Source of the DNA: Bacterioplanoides sp965219715
GTDB taxonomy: Bacteria; Pseudomonadota; Gammaproteobacteria; Pseudomonadales; Oceanobacteraceae
Length of the DNA: 64,000 nt
Assembly (NCBI RefSeq): GCF_965219715.1
Contig: NZ_OZ244785.1
Span: forward strand, 620,001 to 684,000
Direction of reading: 5' to 3'
Shown one piece after another: positions 1 through 8,643 of the stretch (position 1 is the stretch's first letter; every line of letters begins with the position of its first letter). The notes beneath the pieces are model-generated. The model had not been told where the DNA came from and ran no database searches. It saw nothing but the letters and a program-made list of their open reading frames with translations. Position numbers and translations under genes: made by a program.

Positions 1-2100
1 CCATTGTCTGAAGGTGGTGCTGGCTCCGATATTGTTGTAGACGATATTTTCTTTACCGATCAGTCGATTTATCAGAATGATATTGTTGCTCAGGCAGCAG
101 AAAACTGCGTCAAGCGAGGTGTCCATTATTTCTCCGCAGCAGGTAATGATGGAGATCAGGCATTCCAGTTTACTTTTAAAGACGTAAATCCTGCGAAGCG
201 TGATGTAACGAAAGAAGCTGAAACCATTAAAGATTCTCATGACTGGGGAAATGGTGATGCCTTTATGCAGGTCGTTGTTCAGCCAGGAGACTCGTTCCAG
301 GCTCATCTGCATTGGAATCAGCCAACATTAAGCGCGCAGAAAGACAAAAAGAACTTCCCTCAGGTTGACCTCGATTTATATCTGTTAAAAGAGCCTGGAG
401 AGCTTACTCAGTCAAACGTGATTGCTGTCAGTAACGAAGAGCAAATAAAAGGTGTTAACAGCGCCGACCCGGTTGAAGGTGTTTCGTACGAAAATGAAAC
501 TGATCGGGCGCAGGCGTTCTATATCAATGTGAACTTTTGGGACGGTGTAAGAGGATTTATTCCGCAGAGTGATGCTGAAAATATTCCGACGGTATTTACT
601 CTGTTGATATACAAGAAAGGCGATGTTCAGTTCGAATATCCCTTCTCTGGCTCAACTATGCTAGGGCATACCAATGCCAATGGAGTGAATTCAGTGGCCG
701 CAGTGCCTTGGTATGACACCGATGCTTACGATAAAACACTCGAATTCACTAACGAAATAGATCCAGAGGCATTCACCGCGCGAGGTGGTGTTATTCAGAA
801 ATACTACGCCAATGATGGTAGTTTTAGGAAAGCTCAGGTTACCGTTCCAACGATGGCTGCGGTAAATGGCGTTAACACGACCTTCTTTGGTAATCCGCTT
901 AAGTTAGGTGGGCGATTTGGTGAACCGGATAATTATCCTAATTTCTTCGGAACGTCAGCTTCAGCCCCTATTGCGGCGGCTTCAGCGGCTCTGGCTCTGC
1001 AAAAGCTGGGGGCGAAACAACCAACGAATGCCCTGACAGATATTATGCTTCGCACAGCCCAGGACATTAAGGGGCAGCGTGCGGCAGAAGGCCCGGATGA
1101 TGTAACCGGTCGTGGTCTTATTCGACCTCAGCAAATGATCGATAGCTTACCGACCATTACAATGGCAGATGCAACAGCAGCGCCACAGCAAAAAATCACT
1201 TTGAATGCGACAGCGAATTACTCGGGACATGACTTGATCCGAACACGCTGGACATTCAGCAGAAGTGGCGAAGTTATAGAAAAAACGACTCAACAACCAA
1301 CTATAGAGATGTTTGCTCCCGAAGTTCCCGGAACTTATTCCGCATCACTGAACGTTGAGTTCCGTAGTGGCCTCGTTGTTGCTGAACGCTTTGCTCTGAC
1401 AGTTGGTGGTGCTTCTTTCTTTAGTGTAAATGCCGGAAATGATTTTCAGGCCCAATTAGGCAGGGCGACCAGTTTAACCGCACTTGTCAGTGCTCGTGGC
1501 GAAATGAAATTAAAGTCCATTAAATGGACCAAGCTTTCAGGACCTGATGTGGCAATGGGTCGTGCGGATCAGGCAAAGCTGAATCTGACCTTTACAGAAA
1601 ATGGACGTTATCGCTTCAAAGTCAAAGCGCTTGCAGAAAATGGTGCATTTTCTGAAGACGAAGTTGTTGTGTCCGTTGGCTTTTCACCGGAAACTCCGGA
1701 TTTATCCCTTAAGGTATCAGCACCGGATACCGTGGAAGTTGGCAAAGCTGTCGGGATTAAAGCAACGGTTGCTGACACCGAAAACCAATCTGTGACCTAT
1801 CAGTGGCAGGTTAAGCAGGGTGGTGCGACGCTTCAGAATGCACAGAACCAAACGGTGATATTTAATGCAAATATCGCCGGTAGCATTGAACTGCAGGTAA
1901 CGGTAAAAGCAGCCGATGGGCGCTCTGCGAGCCAGATTGTAACCTTACTCGCGAAGGGGAATGCTCCAACAACAACTCCTGGTCCTCAGACACCTGCCAG
2001 CCCGGATTCAGACTCTGGCTCAAGCGGCGGCGGTACTATGCCAATTATGTTTGTCTTTATGTTGCTGCTTTGTGCCGTGGGAAGGCGCAAACCAAGATAG
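1..2100 (+). CDS. Subtilisin-like (S8) serine protease, 5'-truncated by window edge, GlyGly-CTERM-like tail
   Basis: The reading frame is open from base 1, so the true start, signal peptide and the catalytic Asp and His lie upstream of the window. The visible 699 codons hold the subtilase oxyanion-hole region (SAAGNDG, near codon 47) and the catalytic serine motif GTSASAP near codon 319, which identify peptidase family S8. The rest, from about codon 380, looks like Ig/PKD-type beta domains (repeated SIKWTKLSG and VTYQWQVKQG strands). The end is a Pro/Ser/Gly linker, then GGG, a hydrophobic helix and a basic RRKPR tail. This is the layout of a GlyGly-CTERM sorting signal, which in other bacteria is processed by rhombosortase on type II-secreted enzymes. 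It is therefore probably a secreted or surface protease. A rho-independent terminator follows directly. The family is certain; the sorting signal is inferred from its tripartite pattern. Confidence 0.9.
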   Translation, partial: PLSEGGAGSDIVVDDIFFTDQSIYQNDIVAQAAENCVKRGVHYFSAAGNDGDQAFQFTFKDVNPAKRDVTKEAETIKDSHDWGNGDAFMQVVVQPGDSFQAHLHWNQPTLSAQKDKKNFPQVDLDLYLLKEPGELTQSNVIAVSNEEQIKGVNSADPVEGVSYENETDRAQAFYINVNFWDGVRGFIPQSDAENIPTVFTLLIYKKGDVQFEYPFSGSTMLGHTNANGVNSVAAVPWYDTDAYDKTLEFTNEIDPEAFTARGGVIQKYYANDGSFRKAQVTVPTMAAVNGVNTTFFGNPLKLGGRFGEPDNYPNFFGTSASAPIAAASAALALQKLGAKQPTNALTDIMLRTAQDIKGQRAAEGPDDVTGRGLIRPQQMIDSLPTITMADATAAPQQKITLNATANYSGHDLIRTRWTFSRSGEVIEKTTQQPTIEMFAPEVPGTYSASLNVEFRSGLVVAERFALTVGGASFFSVNAGNDFQAQLGRATSLTALVSARGEMKLKSIKWTKLSGPDVAMGRADQAKLNLTFTENGRYRFKVKALAENGAFSEDEVVVSVGFSPETPDLSLKVSAPDTVEVGKAVGIKATVADTENQSVTYQWQVKQGGATLQNAQNQTVIFNANIAGSIELQVTVKAADGRSASQIVTLLAKGNAPTTTPGPQTPASPDSDSGSSGGGTMPIMFVFMLLLCAVGRRKPR

Positions 2101-2104
2101 TAAT

Positions 2105-2142
2105 AAAAAAGCCCGGTTTGATTTTTCAAGCCGGGCTTTTTA
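2105..2142. terminator. Bidirectional rho-independent terminator
   Basis: A GCCCGG...CCGGGC stem is flanked by A-runs on the left and T-runs on the right, so it can act for the protease gene on the plus strand and for the convergent small exported protein on the minus strand. Confidence 0.85.
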
Positions 2143-2162
2143 AATAGTTAACCTACGCTAGA

Positions 2163-2660
2163 TTATTCTGCGCTGGCAACCGGTTTCATCGCCAGTTCTA
2201 CCTGGCTGAAGTGTTCAATAACTTCTTCAATTTCATGCTCAGCCGATTCCCATTGCTCATCGGTTTTAATACCGATCTTCGCCATTGCCTGAACCGTTGC
2301 AGGGTGTACCAGCAGATCTTTGGCGTGGTAGCACTGAGCGTTTTTCAGTGGTGGAAGCTTACCGTCAGCGTGGTATCCGGACTCAATTTCTTCCAGAGGT
2401 AATGTTGGAATCACCGAGGCTGCTTTCTTTAACGCACCCAGATATTCGCTGCACTCCGGGTATTTCACAATAAACTGGTCAACAATCGGCAGGCTGGTGT
2501 TTACCAGCTCGGCTGATGCAGCTTCGATATTTTTGCCCTTGTTTTCCAAGGTCGTTAATAAAGTTTTCGCTTGCTGCTGGTATGTTTGCAGAGCGTTATC
2601 AGCCTGAGCAGCAACGGTTAATGCGGTCAGTGCTGCAAAGGTAGCCAGAGACTTCTTCAT
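2163..2660 (-). CDS. Small exported protein of unknown function
   Basis: A 165-residue protein with a clear Sec signal peptide: KKS, a hydrophobic stretch (about residues 5-19) and an AQA-type cleavage site near residue 20. The mature part is mostly alpha-helical and acidic toward the C-terminus. It has two cysteines that may pair (in YPECSEY and NAQCYHAK), consistent with a periplasmic location. I recognise no family. It stands alone on the minus strand and shares a terminator with the upstream protease gene. Its start is 259 bp from the start of the divergent LruC-domain gene, so the two share a control region. An AGAAGTTACT stretch just upstream of the ATG gives only a modest ribosome binding site. 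Confidence 0.7.
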   Translation of the reverse strand: MKKSLATFAALTALTVAAQADNALQTYQQQAKTLLTTLENKGKNIEAASAELVNTSLPIVDQFIVKYPECSEYLGALKKAASVIPTLPLEEIESGYHADGKLPPLKNAQCYHAKDLLVHPATVQAMAKIGIKTDEQWESAEHEIEEVIEHFSQVELAMKPVASAE

Positions 2661-2766
2661 AGTAACTTCTTGTAATTGAGAATTAATAGCATTCGATTAT
2701 GCCTTAAACCTTCTGTTTGTTGCAATCGAATTACAAACGACTCCGATTTGTAGTAGTTGTTACCAT

Positions 2767-2807
2767 TTGCAAATTGCTACTCGTTACCCTGAGATTGCAT
2801 TTTGCAA
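2767..2807. promoter_or_regulatory. LuxO-type inverted repeats (enhancer-like sites) upstream of the LruC-domain gene
   Basis: Bases 2795-2807 form a perfect TTGCA-N3-TGCAA inverted repeat. An imperfect copy (TTGCA-N3-TGCTA) sits at 2767-2779. Each is preceded by a GTTACC direct repeat. TTGCA-N3-TGCAA is the form I know for Vibrio LuxO sites, and LuxO is a sigma-54 activator related to SypG. The sites lie 44 and 72 bp upstream of the predicted -24 element. Function is inferred. Confidence 0.6.
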
Positions 2808-2851
2808 CCAGTCTTTGAAAAATATTCCTTTAAAAACAATGGATTAGATTT

Positions 2852-2867
2852 TGGCATTTGTGTTGCT
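2852..2867 (+). promoter_or_regulatory. Sigma-54 (-24/-12) promoter of the LruC-domain gene
   Basis: TGGCATTTGTGTTGCT matches the sigma-54 consensus TGGCAC-N5-TTGCW with correct GG-to-GC spacing and one mismatch (T for C at the sixth position). It lies 52 bp before the chosen ATG. The LuxO-type repeats sit immediately upstream. Confidence 0.7.
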
Positions 2868-2919
2868 CTACAAGGTTTATTGAACAATAACGTTCTGAAA
2901 TTTGCCTGGAGCAATTGTT

Positions 2920-5070
2920 ATGCTGCGATCTCTTTTCACATTGATGGTGTTAACTGCGTTACCGGTGGTGAGTCTGGCTTCGCCGTTTGAAACTTGCCCG
3001 AGTAAAGCATTTCTGTTCCAGGGGACTCCGGTAACCGCTTATGCGGTGAATCTCGTGTCAGGTAGTTACGAGATTCTGGAGGATGATGTTGGTATGCCGG
3101 TAAACGTGAATGGCGTTGGTTTCAACGATCATACCGATGATGACGGTACAAACCGCCGCTACATGTACGGTTTCAGCACTACGACGTTGCAATTCGTCAG
3201 GCTTGATAAAGACTTTCAGGCAACGGTGCTACCTATAACTAACCAGCCCGATGGCTCTTTTTATGTTGGCGATGTGTATCAGAACCACTACTACATGTAT
3301 CGCAAAGGAAAAGGTTTTTACAAAATCAACCTCGACCCAAGCGCAGAAAACTACCTTGATGTACAAACCATTACCAATACAGCCGACGTCAGGCTGACTG
3401 ATTTCGCGTTCCACCCGGATAACAACAACCTATATGGCATCGACAATAACAACGGTAAATTGTTCGAATTTAACATCGAAACTGGCGCGGCAACCGAGCT
3501 TGGCAGTACCGGAGAAACCGGTACGTTTGGTGCTGCCTACTTTGATGTAAATGGTTATTTCTATGTGTCTCGCAACCAGGATGGCCAGATCTATCGGGTT
3601 AACCTGTCAAACGAAAACCTGGCGAGTGCTTCACCTGATTATGAAGCTGTGAAGTTCGCCGACGGCCCACTTTCTAATCAAAACGACGGCGCTCGCTGTG
3701 CCAATGCGCCGCTGATTGATGAAAGTGAAGGTGCAAGCACCATCGACTTTGGTGACGCGCCAGATACTTATTCGACTTCCATTGCTGGTAACGGTGCCCG
3801 TCACGAGATTGGCAGTGGTATTTACCTTGGCACTACTGCGCCGGATGGTGAGGCCGATGCGCAAAACACTTCTGATCCATCAAGCTCAAGTGATGATGCC
3901 GCTTCGTCTGATGATGAAGACGGTCTGGGCCTGGTAACCGGTTTAGTTCGTGGTCTCGATAATCTGGTAGTCATTACAGCATCTCAACAAGCCTATCTGC
4001 AGGCATGGTTTGACTGGAATGGAGATGGCGATTTTGCTGACGCCGGAGAACATGTATTTCAGGATAAACAACTTGCGGCGGGAGCGAACACTCTGGTCGT
4101 GCGCGTGCCATTAGACGCTGCTCCGGGTTCAAGCTGGGCTCGTTTACGCCTGGGTTCACAAACCGGTATCGACTACTTCGGCGGTGCAACCGACGGTGAG
4201 GTGGAAGACCATGCGATCGAGATCAGCGATGCCGGTGTTACCTACAGCTATTACCCATCAGCATCCGGCTGGACCACATTGGCATACGAAGATCTGTGGC
4301 CGTATGAAGGTGATTACGACATGAATGATGTGGTCTTCCATTACCGTACGGTTACTGTTGAACGTGACGATAAGCTGCAACGCGTCGATTTCTACGGTCA
4401 ATTAGCCGCCATTGGTGCCAGTTATCACAACGGTTTCGCTATCCGCGTACCGGGTGTTCAGGCCTCGGCAGTTGATACCCAGAAAATGCGCTTCCGTTAT
4501 GCCTTCAATGGTGGAGCACAAAGCGAACAAGGCAATCCTATTGAAGCGGAAAGTGATGAGCTGATCGCTATTGTTACCAACGACGTATGGAGTCTGGTGG
4601 ATACCAGCTGCGATTACTATCGCACCAGCGCCAATTGTATGGATGACATTCAGTTTGAATTTGAACTGAGCCTGCCATTTACTGAGCTGCAACCGGCGTC
4701 CGCGATGAGCACTCTGTATGATCCGTTTATCTTTGCTACGCCAAACCGTTACCACGGCTCTTACTTTTCGACTCACCCTGGTCGCCAGTGGGAGATGCAC
4801 CTGGCTGATGTTGGCCCGAGTGAGCAAGCCGATACCAGTATCTTTAATACCGGTGACGATACGTCCGATTCACAAAACCAGCGCTTCTTCAAAAACAGCA
4901 ACAACCTGCCTTGGGCGATGGAAGTGGCAACCAGCTGGAAGCACCCTCGCACCGGCGTTGATCTGCTGAAAGCTTATCCAAAGTTCCGCAATCACATTGA
5001 ATCCGGTAAAGCCGAAGACCTTGATTGGTATCAGCAGGAGCATCGCGTCGAAGGCAAGGTGTTCCCGTAG
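2920..5070 (+). CDS. Secreted GEVED- and LruC-domain protein, candidate matrix/surface protein
   Basis: A 716-residue exported protein. I chose the ATG at 2920 because TGGAG lies 8 bases upstream and it gives a clean signal peptide (MLRSLFTLMVLTALPVVSLA). About residues 20-260 look like repeated beta-strand blades of a DUF6923-type region (FAFHPDNNNLYGIDNNNGKL, FNIETGAATELG). Residues about 340-440 are a GEVED domain (FDWNGDGDFADAGE ... GEVEDHAIEI). The C-terminal about 270 residues are an LruC-type domain, recognisable from WTTLAYEDLWPYEGDYDMND followed by VVFHYRTV. A Ser/Asp-rich linker (about 305-330) joins the parts. LruC proteins are known as secreted or surface proteins; several Asp-rich loops could bind calcium. 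It is followed by a small lipoprotein and has a sigma-54 promoter like those of the EPS genes, which suggests a role in the same biofilm programme (inference). Confidence 0.85.
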   Translation: MLRSLFTLMVLTALPVVSLASPFETCPSKAFLFQGTPVTAYAVNLVSGSYEILEDDVGMPVNVNGVGFNDHTDDDGTNRRYMYGFSTTTLQFVRLDKDFQATVLPITNQPDGSFYVGDVYQNHYYMYRKGKGFYKINLDPSAENYLDVQTITNTADVRLTDFAFHPDNNNLYGIDNNNGKLFEFNIETGAATELGSTGETGTFGAAYFDVNGYFYVSRNQDGQIYRVNLSNENLASASPDYEAVKFADGPLSNQNDGARCANAPLIDESEGASTIDFGDAPDTYSTSIAGNGARHEIGSGIYLGTTAPDGEADAQNTSDPSSSSDDAASSDDEDGLGLVTGLVRGLDNLVVITASQQAYLQAWFDWNGDGDFADAGEHVFQDKQLAAGANTLVVRVPLDAAPGSSWARLRLGSQTGIDYFGGATDGEVEDHAIEISDAGVTYSYYPSASGWTTLAYEDLWPYEGDYDMNDVVFHYRTVTVERDDKLQRVDFYGQLAAIGASYHNGFAIRVPGVQASAVDTQKMRFRYAFNGGAQSEQGNPIEAESDELIAIVTNDVWSLVDTSCDYYRTSANCMDDIQFEFELSLPFTELQPASAMSTLYDPFIFATPNRYHGSYFSTHPGRQWEMHLADVGPSEQADTSIFNTGDDTSDSQNQRFFKNSNNLPWAMEVATSWKHPRTGVDLLKAYPKFRNHIESGKAEDLDWYQQEHRVEGKVFP

Positions 5071-5074
5071 TGGC

Positions 5075-5096
5075 CGCTGTTCATAAAAAAACAGCG
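5075..5096 (+). other. Intergenic hairpin without T-tract
   Basis: CGCTGTT and AACAGCG form a 7-bp stem around an A-rich loop between the LruC-domain gene and the lipoprotein gene. No T-run follows, so it is more likely an mRNA processing or stability element or a weak attenuator than a terminator. Confidence 0.4.
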
Positions 5097-5139
5097 AAAA
5101 AGAACAGCGAAAGTCAGATACAAACAGAAGAGAAAGATT

Positions 5140-5616
5140 ATGAATACGAAATTAAATAAAACACTGATTGCTGTACCTGTATTGATTGCCTTATTGACCG
5201 GATGTCAGGGAGGCGCCGGTGGTGATTCTGCTAAGACAGATAACCAGCCGGCTGACGATAAGAACCAGGATGTCGCCGTGGAGGTTAAAACCGCTGACAT
5301 CAAAGCCGACGAGAAACTTAAGTTTGTTTCACACCGAGAGATGACTCTGGTTCTGGATTTGTCCGAGCAGTCAGATAACCTGGCCTATCTGTCGGTTTAC
5401 AGTAACTATTCAGCGGGCGGTGATGCAGCAGAAAACAGTTGGGTTATTGATTATGACAGTCGCATTCTCGGCAGTTCGTTAACCAGCAAAAATGTGGAAC
5501 GCGAACTTGTAGTGCCACAGCATCACAAAAAGCTGTTGGTACAGGTGTGGTTCTACGATGCTTCAAAAGAACCGCTTACCTGGGAGGTTGAAGTGAGTGA
5601 GCGGGTTGTTTTATAA
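5140..5616 (+). CDS. Small outer-membrane-type lipoprotein of unknown function
   Basis: A 158-residue protein with a lipoprotein signal peptide. KLNKTLIAVPVLIALLTGC gives a lipobox LLTGC with the acylated cysteine at residue 22, followed by a Gly/Asp-rich linker to about residue 50. There is no Asp at position +2, so the Lol system would send it to the outer membrane. The remaining 100 residues are beta-rich (MTLVLDLSEQSDNLAYLSVY ... VEREL). I recognise no family. It lies 69 bp downstream of the LruC-domain gene on the same strand with only a weak hairpin between, so it is probably co-transcribed and could anchor or chaperone that protein. Confidence 0.75.
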   Translation: MNTKLNKTLIAVPVLIALLTGCQGGAGGDSAKTDNQPADDKNQDVAVEVKTADIKADEKLKFVSHREMTLVLDLSEQSDNLAYLSVYSNYSAGGDAAENSWVIDYDSRILGSSLTSKNVERELVVPQHHKKLLVQVWFYDASKEPLTWEVEVSERVVL

Positions 5617-5645
5617 ACCCGCAGGCTGCTCACTATTACGGCTCG

Positions 5646-6521
5646 TTATCTTGACCAGGTCGTTGCGCTTTCAATATAGCGACGATAATCAGGAAACTGA
5701 CTTTGGGTGTGGAATGCTTGATAAGTTGTTGTAAACAAATCACTGAACGACAACTTATCTAACGTTTTCAGCAGGGCGCCCGTATCTTGTTGCGGCAGTC
5801 GGCAACACTTCAGATAGCGCTTTAATACAGCCGTTAATCCTCCGCGTTGGTTTAGCTTGGCATCAAGTTGCAGAAAAAATACCGCGCCGCCCCAGTACAT
5901 GGTTGGGCTATCCCCAAGCTGGCCGCTTAACCTCAGTCTTTCAGCAAGCGATAAACTGGCATGACTCGCAGAAATACTCCCCAATAATTGTTTGTTGTAG
6001 GCTGCTTCTGCTTTCTGAATGCGGCTAACCAGTCGTTGCTGGCGGATATAACCATCAATAACGCCCATTTCTTCCATAACGATAAATTGCATATAACTGG
6101 CGAAGCCTTCTGCCAGCCAGGAATCTTTTTCGCCGAGGTACGGCAATAGCAAATGAGACAGTTCGTGCGGAGCTGTCCAGTCGCGTTTGAATTCTGATAG
6201 GGAATAGCGGGTATCCAGGTACAACTGAACCGCCTGGCGTTCTGGGTTACGCCAGGTTCGTGCCCAGGGCACAGGTTCGCCCATGTCTTCAGAACTGAAA
6301 TTTCTGGCACTGAATAATTCAATATGCACGGTAAATGGCAATGGGCCTGTCACTCTGCCCAGGGCGTCATATACATCGGTCAACCAGCCTTGGTAGTTGC
6401 GCTGCTGTTGTGGGCTGAAACTATCTTTCCAGTGCCAGGCAATTGGTTTGGGTTCAGCCTGGGCTGCTGGAAGCATACAAGACGCCATCAGCAGTGATAG
6501 CGCGAAGATAAGTCGTTTCAT
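5646..6521 (-). CDS. Exported gluzincin-type metallopeptidase (peptidase MA-like)
   Basis: The ATG at 6521 begins a signal peptide (MKRLIFALSLLMASCMLPAAQA) and gives 291 residues. The longer upstream frame lacks such a start. The zinc motif HELSH (in TAPHELSHLLLPYLGEK) is an HExxH-type site, followed by EGFASYMQ, where the Glu is the expected third ligand of gluzincins (M1/peptidase-MA-like). Further helices (about 190-280) resemble the helical tail of that family. It is expected in the periplasm or as a secreted protein, because the signal has no clear lipobox for Cys16. It is transcribed convergently with the lipoprotein gene and divergently from glmS. Substrate unknown. Confidence 0.75.
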   Translation of the reverse strand: MKRLIFALSLLMASCMLPAAQAEPKPIAWHWKDSFSPQQQRNYQGWLTDVYDALGRVTGPLPFTVHIELFSARNFSSEDMGEPVPWARTWRNPERQAVQLYLDTRYSLSEFKRDWTAPHELSHLLLPYLGEKDSWLAEGFASYMQFIVMEEMGVIDGYIRQQRLVSRIQKAEAAYNKQLLGSISASHASLSLAERLRLSGQLGDSPTMYWGGAVFFLQLDAKLNQRGGLTAVLKRYLKCCRLPQQDTGALLKTLDKLSFSDLFTTTYQAFHTQSQFPDYRRYIESATTWSR

Positions 6522-6741
6522 CGATAACCCTGTGCTTTGGCGATAAATAGAGTCAGACACTGAAAAAATCAGCATGACATAAATCCGTTGGCGGTGACGC
6601 TGCAAAACACAGTTCCACTGTTCAAATCGCTTCGCAAAACGCAAATGGATAAATATCCCCGGTTATACAAAATTCGCTTCAACACCAGATTTAAGAAGCA
6701 AAAGTCAATAAAAACAATGTCATAGAAGGCTTTGTTAAAGC

Positions 6742-6757
6742 TGGCCCGGTTATCGCT
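6742..6757 (+). promoter_or_regulatory. Possible sigma-54-like promoter upstream of glmS (weak)
   Basis: TGGCCCGGTTATCGCT has the correct GG-N10-GC spacing but carries TCGC instead of TTGC. No LuxO-type repeat is seen in the 220 bp upstream. I list it only because the other EPS promoters in this window are sigma-54-like. The rest of the 282-bp gap (6522-6803) shows no other element I can support. Confidence 0.25.
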
Positions 6758-6803
6758 AAAGATTTCAGACAATCGAAAAAGTATCGAAACCGAGGGTGAT
6801 GTT

Positions 6804-8615
6804 ATGTGTGGAATTTTTGGAGTCGTAAATGACCAACAGGCAGCGCAAACACTGATCAGTGGACTAAGAGCACTGGAATATCGGGGTTACGATTCTGCAG
6901 GCATCGCCACTATTGATGACAAGGTAATCGATGTTTGCCGCGCTAACGGTAAGCTGAATAATCTTGAAAGCGCGCTGCAAAATCATCCTCTCTCTGGCCG
7001 TACCGGTATTGCTCACACTCGCTGGGCTACCCATGGCGAACCGACGGTTATTAATGCCCATCCCCATATGACTGACGATGTTGCGCTGGTGCACAACGGC
7101 ATTATTGAAAACTACCAGGAATTACGCACCGAGCTGGAAGCCAATGGCCATGTTTTTACCAGCGATACCGACAGCGAAGTGCTGCCTATGCTGATCAGTG
7201 ACTTTCTCGCCAAAGGGTATAAGCCGTTAATCGCCACCAAACGAGCACTAAGTCGTGTTCGGGGAACATACGCCATTGGCGCGTTGTTTAACGGTAAGGA
7301 TGGCCAGATCATCGCCGCCCGTCGAGGTAGTCCATTGGTGGTTGGTTTTAACAAGCAGTCGGCGTTTATTGCGTCGGACGCGGTGGCTGCGAGCTTGATG
7401 GCAGATGAAGTGATTTACCTTGAAGAGGGTGATCTGGCTCTGGTTGAAGCCGGTGATATTTATATCTTCGACAAGCACATGGACGTCGTGAATCGTCCGC
7501 GCAAACGCATTGAGCATTCTGCTGAGGGGGTGTCGAAGGAAGGTCACGAGCACTTTATGCATAAAGAAATCCATGAGCAGACTATTGCTGTGCAGCGCAC
7601 GCTGGATGGTTTGAATCAGCTGAGTTTGTCAGCAGCACCAGAAATGGATTTTGCAGAGATTGACCGGCTTCATATCATCGCCTGTGGCACCAGTTACTAC
7701 GCTGCCATGGTAGCTAAATACTGGTTTGAGAAGCTCGCCCGATTACCGGTTGAAGTAGATCTGGCGTCCGAATTCCGTTATCGAGAGCCTCCGTTAATCG
7801 AAAAGGGCGGTTGCCTGTTCGTGTCCCAAAGTGGTGAAACCGCCGATACCCTGGCTGCACTGCGTTACGCCAAAGAGCAGAGTCAGTTTTGTCTGTCGAT
7901 TGTGAATGTGCCGGACAGCTCGATCGCCCGGGAATCCGATTTTGTCTATCACACATTGTGTGGGCCGGAAATTGGTGTGGCTTCGACCAAGGCGTTTACC
8001 TCGCAATTAACCGTGCTGATTCGATTGGCCGTTGATGCCGCCAGGCAGCGTTTTGCTCAGGAGGAGACCGAGCTGAACAACCTTATGTCGATTCTGGGGG
8101 AAGTGCCTCACTGTATCGCGACTGCGCTGCAACACGAGTCGGCAATTCAACAGGTTGCCCGAATTCTCGATAAAGCAACCAGCGCAATCTTTCTCGGCCG
8201 AGGCCAGTGTTATCCAATCGCACTGGAGGGCGCTCTTAAGTTAAAAGAGATTTCCTACATACACGCAGAGGGCTACGCCGCTGGCGAACTGAAGCACGGC
8301 CCAATTGCCCTAATCGATAAAGAAATGCCGGTGGTGGTATTGGCGCCATTTGATGGGCTATTTGAGAAAACCATCTCCAATCTGCAGGAAGTCAGGGCCA
8401 GAGGTGCAAAAGTCATACTGATCAGTGATCAACGCGGTATCGCAGCCTGTGGTGATAAAGCCGATGCTGCCATCGAGATGCCAACTGCATCTGCCGCATT
8501 ACATCCGATCCTCTACTCAATTCCGGTTCAGTTACTGGCTTACCATACCGCCGTATTACGGGAAACCGATGTCGATCAGCCGCGTAATCTGGCCAAGTCA
8601 GTGACGGTTGAGTAA
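6804..8615 (+). CDS. glmS: Glutamine--fructose-6-phosphate aminotransferase (isomerizing)
   Basis: A 603-residue cytoplasmic enzyme that makes glucosamine-6-phosphate from fructose-6-phosphate and glutamine, the first step to UDP-GlcNAc. The start at 6804 is preceded by GAGGG and yields MCGIFGVV, with Cys2 as the N-terminal glutaminase nucleophile. Residues 2-220 are the class II glutamine amidotransferase domain (YRGYDSAG, HTRWATHG). Two SIS sugar-isomerase domains follow (CGTSYYAA, SQSGETADT, GRGQCYPIALEGALKLKE), and the C-terminus LAKSVTVE matches the family. In many gammaproteobacteria glmS sits near glmU and the atp genes. Here it stands directly in front of the EPS operon, 28 bp from the acyltransferase start, which suggests it feeds amino-sugar precursor to the polysaccharide. 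It could be a second, EPS-dedicated copy, which this window alone cannot decide. Confidence 0.97.
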   Translation: MCGIFGVVNDQQAAQTLISGLRALEYRGYDSAGIATIDDKVIDVCRANGKLNNLESALQNHPLSGRTGIAHTRWATHGEPTVINAHPHMTDDVALVHNGIIENYQELRTELEANGHVFTSDTDSEVLPMLISDFLAKGYKPLIATKRALSRVRGTYAIGALFNGKDGQIIAARRGSPLVVGFNKQSAFIASDAVAASLMADEVIYLEEGDLALVEAGDIYIFDKHMDVVNRPRKRIEHSAEGVSKEGHEHFMHKEIHEQTIAVQRTLDGLNQLSLSAAPEMDFAEIDRLHIIACGTSYYAAMVAKYWFEKLARLPVEVDLASEFRYREPPLIEKGGCLFVSQSGETADTLAALRYAKEQSQFCLSIVNVPDSSIARESDFVYHTLCGPEIGVASTKAFTSQLTVLIRLAVDAARQRFAQEETELNNLMSILGEVPHCIATALQHESAIQQVARILDKATSAIFLGRGQCYPIALEGALKLKEISYIHAEGYAAGELKHGPIALIDKEMPVVVLAPFDGLFEKTISNLQEVRARGAKVILISDQRGIAACGDKADAAIEMPTASAALHPILYSIPVQLLAYHTAVLRETDVDQPRNLAKSVTVE

Positions 8616-8643
8616 CAAAACAGAGTTTAAGGAGGACAGACAG

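Noticed and set aside
6522..6803. glmS ribozyme or riboswitch upstream of glmS
   Set aside because: No ribozyme-like conserved core or long structured leader is visible, and this element is known from Gram-positive bacteria.
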